This document shows, piece by piece, positions 55,814 through 64,000 of a stretch of 64,000 bases of DNA. The position numbers and the translations under genes were made by a program. The stretch comes from Pullulanibacillus sp. KACC 23026. Lineage in GTDB: Bacteria > Bacillota > Bacilli > Bacillales > Sporolactobacillaceae. Location of the stretch: assembly GCF_029094525.1 (NCBI RefSeq), contig NZ_CP119107.1, positions 1,302,001 to 1,366,000 of the forward strand, given 5' to 3'. Each line of letters opens with the position of its first letter. The stretch's first letter is position 1. The notes below the pieces were generated by a model. The model was not told the origin of the DNA, did no database searches, and was given only the letters and a program-made list of their open reading frames with translations.

Positions 55814-58440
55814 ATAAACTCGTTTTGATCGATGGCAATAGTATCGCCTACCGAGCCTTTTTTGCCCTGCCTCTCTTAAATAATGAAAAGGGAGTTTATA
55901 CAAACGCAGTCTATGGCTTCACGATGATGCTGCTCAAAGTGATCGAGGAGGAGCAGCCCACACATATGCTCGTGGCATTTGATGCAGGAAAGACGACCTT
56001 CAGACATAAGACGTTTAAGGAATACAAAGGGACACGACAAAAAACACCGCCCGAACTTTCCGAACAGCTGCCTTTCATTCATGAGGTAGTTGATTTACTA
56101 GGCATTCCTCGCTATGAGAAAGAACTGTATGAAGCCGATGATTTGATTGGGACTTTGTCTAAGCGAGCAGCTAAAGAGGGCTGGTCGGTTAAAATATTTT
56201 CTGGAGATAAGGATTTATTGCAGCTCGTCGATGATAACATCACGGTCTCTTTGACGCGTAAAGGGATTACGGAAGTGGATGAGTACACGCCTGAGAAGGT
56301 GCGTGAACGCTATGAAATCGATCCGATTAAAGTGATTGATTTGAAGGGGTTTATGGGAGATAACTCTGATAACATTCCAGGTGTACCGGGTGTCGGTGAA
56401 AAGACAGCCATTAAACTTCTTAAGCAGTTTGGCTCATTGGAGGCTGTTTTTGACCATTTGGATGAGGTATCTGGGAAAAAGCTCAAAGAGAAATTAACAG
56501 AGTTTGAACAACAGGCTTATATGAGCAAAGAGCTTGCGACTATTTTTACAGAAGCGCCTGTTGATGCGGCCCTTTCTGAGCTTACGTTTAATCAGCATTA
56601 CAGTGAAGACCTTATTGCTCTTTTTAAAGAGTTGGAATTTAATACCTTGCTTGAGCGAATCGGCTTTGAAGAAGTCAAAGATCAAGCGGCTGAGGAGGTG
56701 GACGTTTCCTTTGAAACATTAAAGGAAGTAAAGCCTCAAGATCTTCCAAAAGAAGCGTCGCTAATCGTTGAATTGAATGAAGAAAACTATCATTTTACGT
56801 CCATTAATGGATTCGCTCTATACTCTGAAGATGGCGGCGTATTTATTCCTAAAGAGGTCGCTTTCCAGTCAGATGCTTTTAAAGTGTGGTTATCTAATCC
56901 TGAATTTAAGAAAATTGTATTTGATCAAAAGGCAGCAGCTGTTGCTTTGCATTGGCATGGGATAGAGCTTAAGGGTGTGACTTTTGATGTCAGTCTGGCT
57001 GCTTACCTTATTGACCCCTCAGAATCAGCAGTGGATGTGGCGGGGCTCGCCAAGCGGCATCATATCCATGTGGCTTTTTCAGATGAGGCCGTTTATGGAA
57101 AAGGGGCAAAAAGAAGCATCCCAGCGGATGACGTGTTAGGGGATCATCTCGCAAGAAAAGCCATGGCACTTGAAAAGCTAGTTCCGATCCTGAAGGAAGC
57201 ACTCGAAGACAATCAACAGCAAAGTCTCTATTATGAGTTAGAGATGCCTCTTTCACAAGTACTTGAAGAAATGGAAGAGACGGGCATCGCCGTTAGTAAA
57301 GAAGCGCTTGATGAGATGGGAAAAGAGTTTTCGGCATCACTTGATCGATTGGAGAAAGAGATTCATCAGCTGGCAGGGGTTGAATTCAATATTAATTCAC
57401 CTAAACAGCTCGGTGAAATTTTATTTGAAAAATTGAATCTCCCAGCGGCTAAAAAGACAAAAACCGGCTATTCGACTTCGGCCGATGTTTTAGAAAAACT
57501 TGCCGGACAACACGAGATTATAGATAAGATTTTAGAATATCGTCAATTGGGGAAATTAAGCTCCACTTATATCGACGGTCTATTAAAGGTCATCCACCCA
57601 AAAACAGGGAAGATTCATACAAGATATAATCAGGCTCTAACCCAAACCGGCCGACTGAGCTCAACGGATCCTAACCTGCAGAACATTCCCATTCGAATGG
57701 AAGAAGGCAGGCGTATTCGCCATGCGTTTATTCCTGCTCACGAAGGCTGGACGATTCTTTCCGCTGACTATTCACAAATTGAGTTGCGAGTCCTCGCTCA
57801 TATCGCCGAGGATGCTAATCTGATTGAAGCTTTTCAGGAGGAACGAGACATTCATACGAAAACGGCCATGGATGTTTTTGGGGTTAAGGAAGACGAAGTC
57901 ACCGATCTGATGCGCCGTCATGCGAAGGCGGTTAATTTCGGGATTGTCTATGGAATCAGTGATTTTGGATTGTCGCAAAGCCTTCGGATTACGAGAAAGG
58001 AAGCTGGCGCGTTTATTGAAAAATATCTGGAAAGCTACCCTGGTGTCAAAGCTTATATGACAGATGTTGTTCAAAAAGCCAAACGGGATGGCTATGTGAC
58101 GACACTGCTTCATCGCCGCCGCTATCTGCCGGATATTACAAGCCGTCAGTTCAATCGCCGGAGTTTTGCAGAACGCACGGCCATGAATACCCCTATTCAA
58201 GGGAGTGCGGCAGATATCATTAAAATGGCGATGGTTAATATGTCCCACCGGTTAAAAGCAGAAGGGTTGAAGTCCAAGATGCTTCTGCAAGTGCATGACG
58301 AACTTATTTTCGAGGTTCCTGAAGAGGAATTAGAACTTATGAAAACTTTAGTGCCAAACGTCATGGAAGAGGCAATAGAGCTCAAGGTTCCTTTAAAAGC
58401 AGATGTATCGTTTGGACCAACCTGGTATGATGCAAAATAG
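55810..58440 (+). CDS. polA: DNA polymerase I
   Basis: 876 aa. The 5' nuclease domain (about 1-290) has DGNSIAYRAFFAL and GDNSDNIPGVPGVGEKTA. The 3'-5' exonuclease-like domain (about 300-465) lacks the acidic catalytic residues, as usual in Bacillus PolA. The polymerase domain has motif A DYSQIELRVLAHI (about 653), motif B RRHAKAVNFGIVYGIS (about 701) and motif C QVHDELIFE (about 826). Works in Okazaki-fragment processing and repair. The ATGA overlap with phoR makes phoP-phoR-polA a likely single transcript. Confidence 0.96.
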   Translation: MNKLVLIDGNSIAYRAFFALPLLNNEKGVYTNAVYGFTMMLLKVIEEEQPTHMLVAFDAGKTTFRHKTFKEYKGTRQKTPPELSEQLPFIHEVVDLLGIPRYEKELYEADDLIGTLSKRAAKEGWSVKIFSGDKDLLQLVDDNITVSLTRKGITEVDEYTPEKVRERYEIDPIKVIDLKGFMGDNSDNIPGVPGVGEKTAIKLLKQFGSLEAVFDHLDEVSGKKLKEKLTEFEQQAYMSKELATIFTEAPVDAALSELTFNQHYSEDLIALFKELEFNTLLERIGFEEVKDQAAEEVDVSFETLKEVKPQDLPKEASLIVELNEENYHFTSINGFALYSEDGGVFIPKEVAFQSDAFKVWLSNPEFKKIVFDQKAAAVALHWHGIELKGVTFDVSLAAYLIDPSESAVDVAGLAKRHHIHVAFSDEAVYGKGAKRSIPADDVLGDHLARKAMALEKLVPILKEALEDNQQQSLYYELEMPLSQVLEEMEETGIAVSKEALDEMGKEFSASLDRLEKEIHQLAGVEFNINSPKQLGEILFEKLNLPAAKKTKTGYSTSADVLEKLAGQHEIIDKILEYRQLGKLSSTYIDGLLKVIHPKTGKIHTRYNQALTQTGRLSSTDPNLQNIPIRMEEGRRIRHAFIPAHEGWTILSADYSQIELRVLAHIAEDANLIEAFQEERDIHTKTAMDVFGVKEDEVTDLMRRHAKAVNFGIVYGISDFGLSQSLRITRKEAGAFIEKYLESYPGVKAYMTDVVQKAKRDGYVTTLLHRRRYLPDITSRQFNRRSFAERTAMNTPIQGSAADIIKMAMVNMSHRLKAEGLKSKMLLQVHDELIFEVPEEELELMKTLVPNVMEEAIELKVPLKADVSFGPTWYDAK

Positions 58441-58453
58441 AAAGTGAGAAAAT

Positions 58454-58498
58454 AGCCGCATCCTTAAGTTTTAAAAGAGCTAAGGAAGGCTTTTTTTC
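58454..58498 (+). terminator. polA terminator
   Basis: AGCC...CCTTA pairs with TAAGG.AGGCT, followed by seven T, in the polA-mutM gap. Confidence 0.75.
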
Positions 58499-58517
58499 TA
58501 TTGAAAGGAAGCGTTGT

Positions 58518-59366
58518 ATGCCTGAATTACCTGAAGTCGAAACAGTGAAGGAAACGCTTAAGCAACTGGTTCTTGGCAAAACCATTCGCGATGTTGTGAT
58601 TTTTTGGCCAAAATTAATTAAAGAGCCGCCTGATTCACATGAATTTGCGGAGCGTCTTAAGGGGCAAACCATTCATAACATCAGGAGAAGAGGGAAGTTT
58701 CTCTGCCTAGACCTTGATGAGGAGGTGCTTGTTTCCCATCTCCGTATGGAGGGAAAGTATGTCTATTTCAACCACCGAGCGGATGTCACGAAGGATGCTC
58801 ATACGCATGTCATTTTTACCTTTACGGATGGAAGCGAACTCCATTACAAGGATGTGCGCAAGTTTGGGACGATGCATGTTTTTCCAAAAGGGGAAGAAGA
58901 ACGGCGGCTTCCGTTAGTGCAGCTTGGACCAGAGCCCCTGGAAGAGCGCTTTACGGCTGCTCTTCTTAAACAACGCTTAAAGAATACAACAAGAGCCATT
59001 AAGTTAGCGTTGCTTGATCAGACCGTTGTTGTTGGTCTAGGAAATATCTATGTCGATGAAGCACTGTTCAGGGCACGCATACACCCTGAGACACCGACCG
59101 ATCAAGTGAGTCAGGCCAAGCTGAACCAATTAGTCCCAGCCATAAAAGAAACGCTGGGAGAAGCGGTCGAAATGGGAGGCAGTACAGTAAGAACTTACCG
59201 AAACGGACAAGGAAGAATGGGCATGTTCCAACAGAAGCTTGCGGTGTATGGGCGAGAAGGTGAGCCTTGTGTGGAATGCGGCACGCCAATAAAGAAGATA
59301 AAACTCGGCGGCCGCGGCACTCATTTTTGTCCAAACTGTCAAAAGAGGAGGAAGCGGCGTGCTTAA
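58518..59366 (+). CDS. mutM: Formamidopyrimidine-DNA glycosylase MutM (Fpg)
   Basis: 282 aa repair enzyme removing 8-oxoguanine and ring-opened purines. N-terminal PELPEVETVKETL supplies the catalytic Pro and Glu. Helix-two-turn-helix region with VGLGNIYVDEALF (about 174). C-terminal zinc finger CVECGTPIKKIKLGGRGTHFCPNCQ (about 252-276). GAAAGGAAG precedes the ATG. The last 8 bp overlap coaE. Confidence 0.96.
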   Translation: MPELPEVETVKETLKQLVLGKTIRDVVIFWPKLIKEPPDSHEFAERLKGQTIHNIRRRGKFLCLDLDEEVLVSHLRMEGKYVYFNHRADVTKDAHTHVIFTFTDGSELHYKDVRKFGTMHVFPKGEEERRLPLVQLGPEPLEERFTAALLKQRLKNTTRAIKLALLDQTVVVGLGNIYVDEALFRARIHPETPTDQVSQAKLNQLVPAIKETLGEAVEMGGSTVRTYRNGQGRMGMFQQKLAVYGREGEPCVECGTPIKKIKLGGRGTHFCPNCQKRRKRRA

Positions 59367-59964
59367 GATTGGGTTGACGGGCGGCATTGCAAGCGGGAAA
59401 AGTACGGTATCTAAGATGTTGTTTGATTTGGGGATTCCAGTGATTGATGCGGATATTGCCTCGAGAAAAGTGGTTGAGCCTGGGATGCCTGCATTGGACG
59501 AAATCGTGCAAGCATTTGGGGACGTCCTTCAAAGGGAGGGTCAGCTGGATCGCAAAAAGCTTGGGTTCATTATTTTCCAGGATGAATCAAAACGAAAGCA
59601 GTTGAACGCGATTGTCCATCCAAGGGTGCGCGAATGGATGCAGGCACAACTCGCGATTTATGAGAAGAAAGCTGTTCCGGCGGTTGTTCTTGATATTCCA
59701 CTCTTAATCGAGAGTCAATTAACGGATTGGTGTGACAAAGTGCTGTTAGTCTATGTATCAGCCCAAACACAGCTGCAACGATTAATGGCGCGTGATCATT
59801 TGAAAGAAGAGGACGCACGCCTTCGTATCCAAGCGCAAATGCCCCTTGAAGATAAGCGAGCTTATGCGGAGCGGATCATTAACAATGAGGGATCGATTCT
59901 TGAGACTCGGGAACAGCTTTTACACATTCTTCAAGAGTGGCACGTTCCTTTTTCCATTCATTAA
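59359..59964 (+). CDS. coaE: Dephospho-CoA kinase CoaE
   Basis: 201 aa P-loop kinase catalysing the last step of coenzyme A synthesis. Walker A is GLTGGIASGKST at residues 5-16, with IDADIASRKVV (about 29) and LDIPLLIES (about 112). The start is GTG 59359 inside mutM, with GAGGAGG 7-8 nt upstream, giving a translationally coupled mutM-coaE pair. ytaF, next in B. subtilis, is absent. Confidence 0.95.
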   Translation: MLKIGLTGGIASGKSTVSKMLFDLGIPVIDADIASRKVVEPGMPALDEIVQAFGDVLQREGQLDRKKLGFIIFQDESKRKQLNAIVHPRVREWMQAQLAIYEKKAVPAVVLDIPLLIESQLTDWCDKVLLVYVSAQTQLQRLMARDHLKEEDARLRIQAQMPLEDKRAYAERIINNEGSILETREQLLHILQEWHVPFSIH

Positions 59965-60090
59965 GCGCGATAAGGGACCTCTTTTTCAAATTGTGGCAAG
60001 AGGCACTTCCGGATTGATGAAGGCGCGCTCTCGTACATAGAGAGGTGGCAAGCTTAGTCAAAAACCCCTTAATAACTTGTAATTCTAAAA

Positions 60091-60117
60091 GGGCGCCAAA
60101 CTTTTTGGCGCTTTTTC
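60091..60117 (+). terminator. coaE terminator
   Basis: GCGCCAAA and TTTGGCGC arms with a 4-nt loop, then TTTTT, about 130 bp after coaE. Confidence 0.82.
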
Positions 60118-60179
60118 CATTAAAAGATTGAAGCAGCTTGTCTAAAGTTTGTTATAATAAAAGAAAAAGGACGGTGCTA

Positions 60180-60548
60180 ATGATGAGTTTTTTTTCACGA
60201 CTCTTTGAAACTCATATTGAAACAAGAGATAATCATTCTGATCAGCGACTCAAAACGCATTACTATAAAGCAACCAAAAATAAAATTTTAGAAACTTGCC
60301 GGGAGTGGATTAACAAAGAACACGCCTTAACCTTGATGGCGGATTCGGCAGACCGCGGCGAAATTGCTGCCAAAGTCCACGGAAAACGAAAAGGGCTTCT
60401 CGTCTTAACGGTTATTTCTGCAAGCCCTATGAAAACGTCTGTGGATGTCTCTTTCACAGTGGATAGAGGATTGAATGCCGGCTATGGACAAACACTCTGT
60501 TCAAGTTTGTATCAGCACCTTTCTCGAACCTATCAGTTGGTTGATTGA
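60180..60548 (+). CDS. Conserved-looking hypothetical protein
   Basis: 122 aa, soluble, no signal peptide or membrane helix. A charged N-terminal half (LFETHIETRDNHSDQRLKTHYYKATKNK) is followed by a beta-rich segment (AKVHGKRKGLLVLTVISASPMKTSVDVSFTVD). It sits between coaE and nrdR, where B. subtilis has gapB and speD. The start is ATG 60180 (next codon also ATG), with AAAAGGA 8 nt upstream. I do not recognise the family. Codon use looks like the neighbours, so it is probably a native gene. Confidence 0.7.
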   Translation: MMSFFSRLFETHIETRDNHSDQRLKTHYYKATKNKILETCREWINKEHALTLMADSADRGEIAAKVHGKRKGLLVLTVISASPMKTSVDVSFTVDRGLNAGYGQTLCSSLYQHLSRTYQLVD

Positions 60549-60643
60549 AGTTTCTGCAAGTTTAGAGATGAAGTTTAGGCTTGTCTCTTCTTGTCGTTTT
60601 TTGTACTATTAAAGAAAAGCTGAGGTTGGGCAGGTGAATAGTG

Positions 60644-61111
60644 ATGCATTGTCCAAGTTGTCATCATGTCGGGACACGTGTATTGGATTCGCGACCGGTT
60701 AATGAAGGTCGATCGATTAGAAGACGTCGAGAATGTGAAGCATGCCATTATCGCTTTACGACCTTTGAAACCGTTGAGGAAATCCCTTTAGTCGTTGTGA
60801 AAAAAGGGGAGAATCGTGAATCTTTTAATAGAGATAAGATATTGAGAGGGTTAATTAAAGCTTGTGAAAAACGGCCGGTACCCCTTGAAAAGCTGGAAGA
60901 CGCGGTCAATCGAATTGAAAAAGAATTGAGAAGCCGCGGCGTTTCCGAGATTAAGAGTGATGAAATCGGGGAATTAGTGATGGATGAGCTGTCTCAAATT
61001 GATGAAGTGGCTTATGTTCGATTCGCTTCGGTTTATCGCCAGTTTAAGGATATTAATGTGTTTATTCATGAACTGAAAGACTTATTAAAAAAAGTGAACA
61101 AAGATGACTAA
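60644..61111 (+). CDS. nrdR: Transcriptional repressor NrdR
   Basis: 155 aa. N-terminal zinc ribbon [17 protein letters not shown]...[16 protein letters not shown] (about 1-44) and a C-terminal ATP-cone ([25 protein letters not shown], about 49-73) that senses ATP/dATP to repress ribonucleotide reductase genes. ATG 60644 follows AGGTGA at 6 nt. It lies upstream of dnaB-dnaI as in most Bacillales. Confidence 0.95.
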   Translation: MHCPSCHHVGTRVLDSRPVNEGRSIRRRRECEACHYRFTTFETVEEIPLVVVKKGENRESFNRDKILRGLIKACEKRPVPLEKLEDAVNRIEKELRSRGVSEIKSDEIGELVMDELSQIDEVAYVRFASVYRQFKDINVFIHELKDLLKKVNKDD

Positions 61112-61136
61112 AGGCTGACATGGCCAGAAGAAGCTT

Positions 61137-61188
61137 ATAGCGTGCTGTTACCTCCATTTTTTTTGAGGTGTCAACACGCTTTGTTATT
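61137..61188 (+). terminator. nrdR terminator
   Basis: AGCGTG...ACCTC pairs with GAGGT...CACGCT, interrupted by short internal loops, then TTGTTATT. Confidence 0.6.
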
Positions 61189-61220
61189 CCTGAAAAAATA
61201 GTGAAAAAAGGGGGATCCGC

Positions 61221-62603
61221 ATGTCACTTCATTGGAAAGAGTTATTACCTGTTGATCAGTATGTGGCCGCCCAACCTGAAGCTATTGATTATCGTCATCT
61301 TGAAATTCTGACCAGCCTTTACCAGCCGCTTATTGGTCCATTGGCTTGTCAGCTCTATACCACTTTGTTTTTTGAATCTCAAAAACAAGGGGAGCGGAGT
61401 CACAATCACTTAATGCTGCAGACAGCTTGTACGCTTGAGACGCTTTTGCGTGAAAGGAAAAAGCTCGAGGCAATGGGGCTTTTAACTGTTTTTAAGAAGA
61501 AAACAGATGAGAGTTCTCTATTTATCTATCAATTAAAGCGTCCGCTCGAACCTGATGTTTTTTTTGCGGATGGTGTTTTAAATATATATTTGTTCAACCG
61601 ATTAGGCCGGCATGAATATATGAGACTCAAACAACAGTTTAATTCGTCTATGCCTATACAAGAGGATGAGTATGAAGAGGTGACGGCTTCGTTTAATGAG
61701 ATTTATGCTTCTCTAAGGCCGTCTGAACTTAAGAATCTTCATAACGAGGTGGAGAATTCACTCCCATTGAAGGAACCCCAATCATCAAAGCCAAAGCTTT
61801 CGGTTTCCTTTGATTTTGATGAACTCTACTTGCATCTATCCGATTGTATTATCTCCAAAGAGTCTTTTACGGAACCGGTCAAGGAGGTTATTGTTCAGCT
61901 TTCCTTTGTGTACCAGATCGGACCGCAAGCCATGGCTCACATTATCCAGCAATCCTTTCTTCACAACGATGAGATCGATATCCCTGCTTTAAGAAAAGCG
62001 GTGAGGCATTATTACCAGCTTGAAAATGGCAATCAACTGCCAATGCTCAGCTTAAGAGTGCCAAAAATGGACAAGAAACCGAATCGAGAAGAGGACGAAC
62101 AGCTAACGGAATATGAGGCACAAGTTCGCCTTTTTGAAAGTCTCTCGCCATATGATTTGCTGCGGCATTTGGCAGGAGGCGCAGAGCCTGTCCAATCCGA
62201 TTTGCGCATTGTGGAAGGTCTATTAATCGATCAGAAACTGCCTGCTGGTGTCATCAATGTTTTATTAGATTACACGATGTTAGTCAACGATAAGAAACTT
62301 ATTAAGAGTTATATAGAAAAGATCGCCAGTCATTGGACGCGCAAGAAGATTCAGACCGTGCGGGACGCGATGGCTTTAGCAAAGTCTGAGCATAAGAAAT
62401 ATCAAGATTGGAAGAAGCAATCGTCCACTCGCTCAACAAGAGGAACGTCTCGTTCAAGAACAACAAATGGGCACCAAGAAGTCATTCCGCAATGGATGAA
62501 GGAAACGAAATCGAGTGAAGCCCCTGTGAAAACCAATTCATCCAAAAACACGCTTTCAGAAGAAGAGGAAAAATGGCTGGATGATTATCTAAAAAGCCTT
62601 TAG
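61221..62603 (+). CDS. dnaB: Replication initiation and membrane attachment protein DnaB
   Basis: 460 aa Bacillus-type DnaB, not the helicase. It works with DnaD and DnaI to load the replicative helicase at oriC and at stalled forks. N-terminal winged-helix domain (about 1-120, LEILTSLYQPLIGPLACQLYTTLF) and C-terminal DnaB/DnaD domain (about 310-400, ESLSPYDLLRHLAGG ... VINVLLDYTMLVNDKKL), then a basic, Ser/Arg-rich linker and acidic tail. RBS AAGGGGGA precedes the ATG. dnaI follows 11 bp downstream. Confidence 0.95.
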   Translation: MSLHWKELLPVDQYVAAQPEAIDYRHLEILTSLYQPLIGPLACQLYTTLFFESQKQGERSHNHLMLQTACTLETLLRERKKLEAMGLLTVFKKKTDESSLFIYQLKRPLEPDVFFADGVLNIYLFNRLGRHEYMRLKQQFNSSMPIQEDEYEEVTASFNEIYASLRPSELKNLHNEVENSLPLKEPQSSKPKLSVSFDFDELYLHLSDCIISKESFTEPVKEVIVQLSFVYQIGPQAMAHIIQQSFLHNDEIDIPALRKAVRHYYQLENGNQLPMLSLRVPKMDKKPNREEDEQLTEYEAQVRLFESLSPYDLLRHLAGGAEPVQSDLRIVEGLLIDQKLPAGVINVLLDYTMLVNDKKLIKSYIEKIASHWTRKKIQTVRDAMALAKSEHKKYQDWKKQSSTRSTRGTSRSRTTNGHQEVIPQWMKETKSSEAPVKTNSSKNTLSEEEEKWLDDYLKSL

Positions 62604-62614
62604 GCGGTGATTAA

Positions 62615-63556
62615 GTGGAATCTATTAAGCAAACTCTTAACCAAATGCTCAGAAACCAAAAACCAGAACAAAATATGGAGTCGTTTCGCACTTATGTCTA
62701 TCAAGACTCGGACGTACAAGCGTTTTTAAAGGCACATCCGGAATCAGCGGATGCGCTTTTGACACGCTATCTATCAAAAGCTTATGAAGTTGCAGAAGCG
62801 AACCATAACTGTGCGGCATGTCCAGGGCTTGAGAAATGCCCTAATGTACTACCAGGCTATCAACCTAGTTTGGTTGACGATAAGGGCGGGATTACGGTGA
62901 CCTACCATCCTTGTTCAATTAAGCTTCAGGTTGAGCAACAGAAACGACAGAAGACCTTGATTAAGAGTTATTATGTTCCTCAAAAAATCCTAAAGGCGAC
63001 GTTTCGAACGATCGACAGCACGGAACAGGAGCGCAAGGTAGCGTTAAGAGAAGCGGTTCGGTTTGTGGAACATTACTTGCAAGATCCGCAAAGTACGAAA
63101 GGTCTGTACTTTTATGGCGACTTTGGAGTCGGGAAAACGCATATTATGGGGGCTATTTTAAATACTTTGGCTGAAAGAGGTCAAGTGGAATCTTTAATGG
63201 TTTATACACCTGACTTTTTTAGAGAAATAAAAAATTCGATCCAAGACAGTTCGGTTGAGGACAAGCTTGAGTACATTCGAACGGTTCCTTTGCTTGTTTT
63301 AGATGATATTGGGGCAGAGACGATGGGCCCATGGATTCGCGATGATGTTCTTGGAAGCATTCTTCAAAGGCGTGTCATGGAAAATCTCCCAACTCTTTTT
63401 ACTTCGAATTATAATTTGGATGAATTAGAAGAACATCTTGCTTATTCAAATAAAAGCGGGATTGAGCTCGTTAAAGCCAAACGATTAATGGAGCGGATTC
63501 GTCATTATACAGTGGCCGTTTCGCTCAGAGGAAGAAACAGAAGATCAGATATATAG
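62615..63556 (+). CDS. dnaI: Primosomal helicase loader DnaI
   Basis: 313 aa AAA+ ATPase that loads the DnaC helicase. The N-terminal helicase-binding domain has a zinc-type cysteine cluster (CAACPGLEKCP near residue 67, and a further Cys). Walker A is YGDFGVGKTH (about 168-177), Walker B is LLVLDDIGAE (about 227), and the sensor is LFTSNYNLDEL (about 263). The start is GTG 62615 behind AGGCGGTGA. Operon dnaB-dnaI. Confidence 0.96.
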   Translation: MESIKQTLNQMLRNQKPEQNMESFRTYVYQDSDVQAFLKAHPESADALLTRYLSKAYEVAEANHNCAACPGLEKCPNVLPGYQPSLVDDKGGITVTYHPCSIKLQVEQQKRQKTLIKSYYVPQKILKATFRTIDSTEQERKVALREAVRFVEHYLQDPQSTKGLYFYGDFGVGKTHIMGAILNTLAERGQVESLMVYTPDFFREIKNSIQDSSVEDKLEYIRTVPLLVLDDIGAETMGPWIRDDVLGSILQRRVMENLPTLFTSNYNLDELEEHLAYSNKSGIELVKAKRLMERIRHYTVAVSLRGRNRRSDI

Positions 63557-63565
63557 AATGAATGA

Positions 63566-63605
63566 GAGTGTTCCAAACGCTGACGTTTTGGGGCACTCTT
63601 TTTTT
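63566..63605 (+). terminator. dnaB-dnaI terminator
   Basis: GAGTG..CCAAACG pairs with CGTTTTGG..CACTC, tetraloop, then seven T. A G5-A-G6 tract follows immediately. Confidence 0.82.
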
Positions 63606-63699
63606 GGGGGAGGGGGGCCTGTACGGCTTGTCCTTGCGTCTCTAACCTATGCTCCGAGGCGGGTTGTCTTGAGTTAGTAGTGTGACAAGCTGAGGCAAT

Positions 63700-63791
63700 T
63701 TCTAACGGACATGGAGTCCATTAGAAGGTGAAATCGAGGGTGGAAAGGGCGAAAATGGGGCTGTAACGGACTGAGTGTCCGTTACAGCCCC
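63700..63791 (+). repeat. Two related hairpins sharing TAACGGAC/GTCC arms
   Basis: 63700-63726: TTCTAACGGAC and GTCCATTAGAA pair with one mismatch around ATGGA. 63757-63791: GGGGCTGTAACGGAC and GTCCGTTACAGCCCC form a perfect 15-bp stem with a 5-nt loop. Neither is followed by a T run, so they are not ordinary terminators. They lie in the dnaI-ytxC gap, which otherwise holds no gene. Confidence 0.85.
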
Positions 63792-63920
63792 AACTTCAGG
63801 AAATGGCGTTCATTCGGGGAAGAAGCTGCATGGAGAAAATTCAAGTAATAGGCTAGTCATTTTTTTGGTTGGGTTCCCATATAGTGTTATAAACGTTGTT
63901 GCTTAGGGAGGGGACTGTTT

Positions 63921-64000
63921 TTGATTGCTGTCAGTTTTGCGTCTCGCGAAGAGGCTGAGGCTTTATATAAAATGCTTGATGATCCTGAGAATCGGACGCT
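63921..64000 (+). CDS. ytxC: Start of YtxC-like sporulation protein (3'-partial)
   Basis: Open frame running off the window end: 26 codons starting MIAVSFASREEAEALYKMLDD. The start is TTG 63921, with GGGAGGGG 7 nt upstream. The identity is inferred mainly from position, since ytxC follows dnaI in B. subtilis, and from a helical N-terminus of the expected kind. Too little sequence is present for a firm call. Confidence 0.5.
   Translation, partial: MIAVSFASREEAEALYKMLDDPENRT

Overview
The window is a low-GC Gram-positive chromosome segment from an endospore-forming member of the Bacillales. Three things point there. Gene order follows the B. subtilis sftA-murC-ytxGH-aroA-ccpA ... dnaB-dnaI-ytxC region almost gene for gene (compared from memory). 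Sporulation genes are present (sspA-type SASP, ytfJ/gerW, ytrH, ytrI, ytvI, ytxC, refZ). SigA, SigB and SigE promoter matches can be read by eye. The organism is not 168-like in detail: several genes expected between these neighbours are absent (acu/acsA/mot genes after ccpA, tpx, ackA, malic enzyme, mdh, gapB/speD). The genus cannot be settled from the sequence; a deep Bacillaceae or Sporolactobacillaceae lineage is an inference.

Layout. 1-8.3 kb: sftA (5' end probably outside the window), murC, the SigB-type ytxGH pair, the chorismate mutase/DAHP synthase fusion aroA, and ccpA. 8.3-13.1 kb, minus strand: a large class A penicillin-binding protein with a C-terminal FN3 module, rpsD with a long leader, and a free-methionine-sulfoxide reductase. 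13.2-20.1 kb: refZ, a 1.6-kb non-coding repeat region, ezrA, nifZ-thiI (4-thiouridine/thiamin sulfur transfer) and an alpha/beta SASP. 20.3-29.1 kb: acyl-CoA synthetase, amidohydrolase, ytfI-ytfJ, ytxK, moaB, an SDR, a small secreted protein and alanine dehydrogenase. 29.3-33.1 kb: an accessory sugar-oxidation cluster (two Gfo/Idh/MocA dehydrogenases and a ThuA protein) behind a CcpA cre box, split by a tandem repeat. 33.1-39.4 kb: pepQ-like peptidase, ytkL, ytoI, ytpI, nrnA, a ytzJ-like gene, ytrI, ytrH. 39.5-53.3 kb: dnaE, accDA, pfkA-pyk, a thioesterase, fxsA, ytvI, a second 82-bp repeat array, citZ-icd. 53.8-64.0 kb: phoP-phoR-polA (ATGA overlaps), mutM-coaE, a hypothetical gene, nrdR, dnaB-dnaI, and the start of ytxC.

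Functionally this is a core-genome block. It covers carbon-flow control (CcpA, PfkA, Pyk, CitZ, Icd, AccDA), replication (DnaE, PolA, DnaB, DnaI, NrdR), envelope and division (MurC, PBP, EzrA, RefZ, SftA) and sporulation membrane proteins.

The most unusual content is non-coding: four tandem or hairpin repeat families in intergenic spaces. One is 19 head-to-tail copies of exactly 52 bp upstream of ezrA, preceded by three ~51-bp hairpin units. The others are two unrelated 82-bp arrays, before thuA and before citZ. A 13-copy, 51-bp in-frame repeat also lies inside sftA. No insertion sequence, CRISPR array, tRNA, rRNA or recognised defence system was seen.
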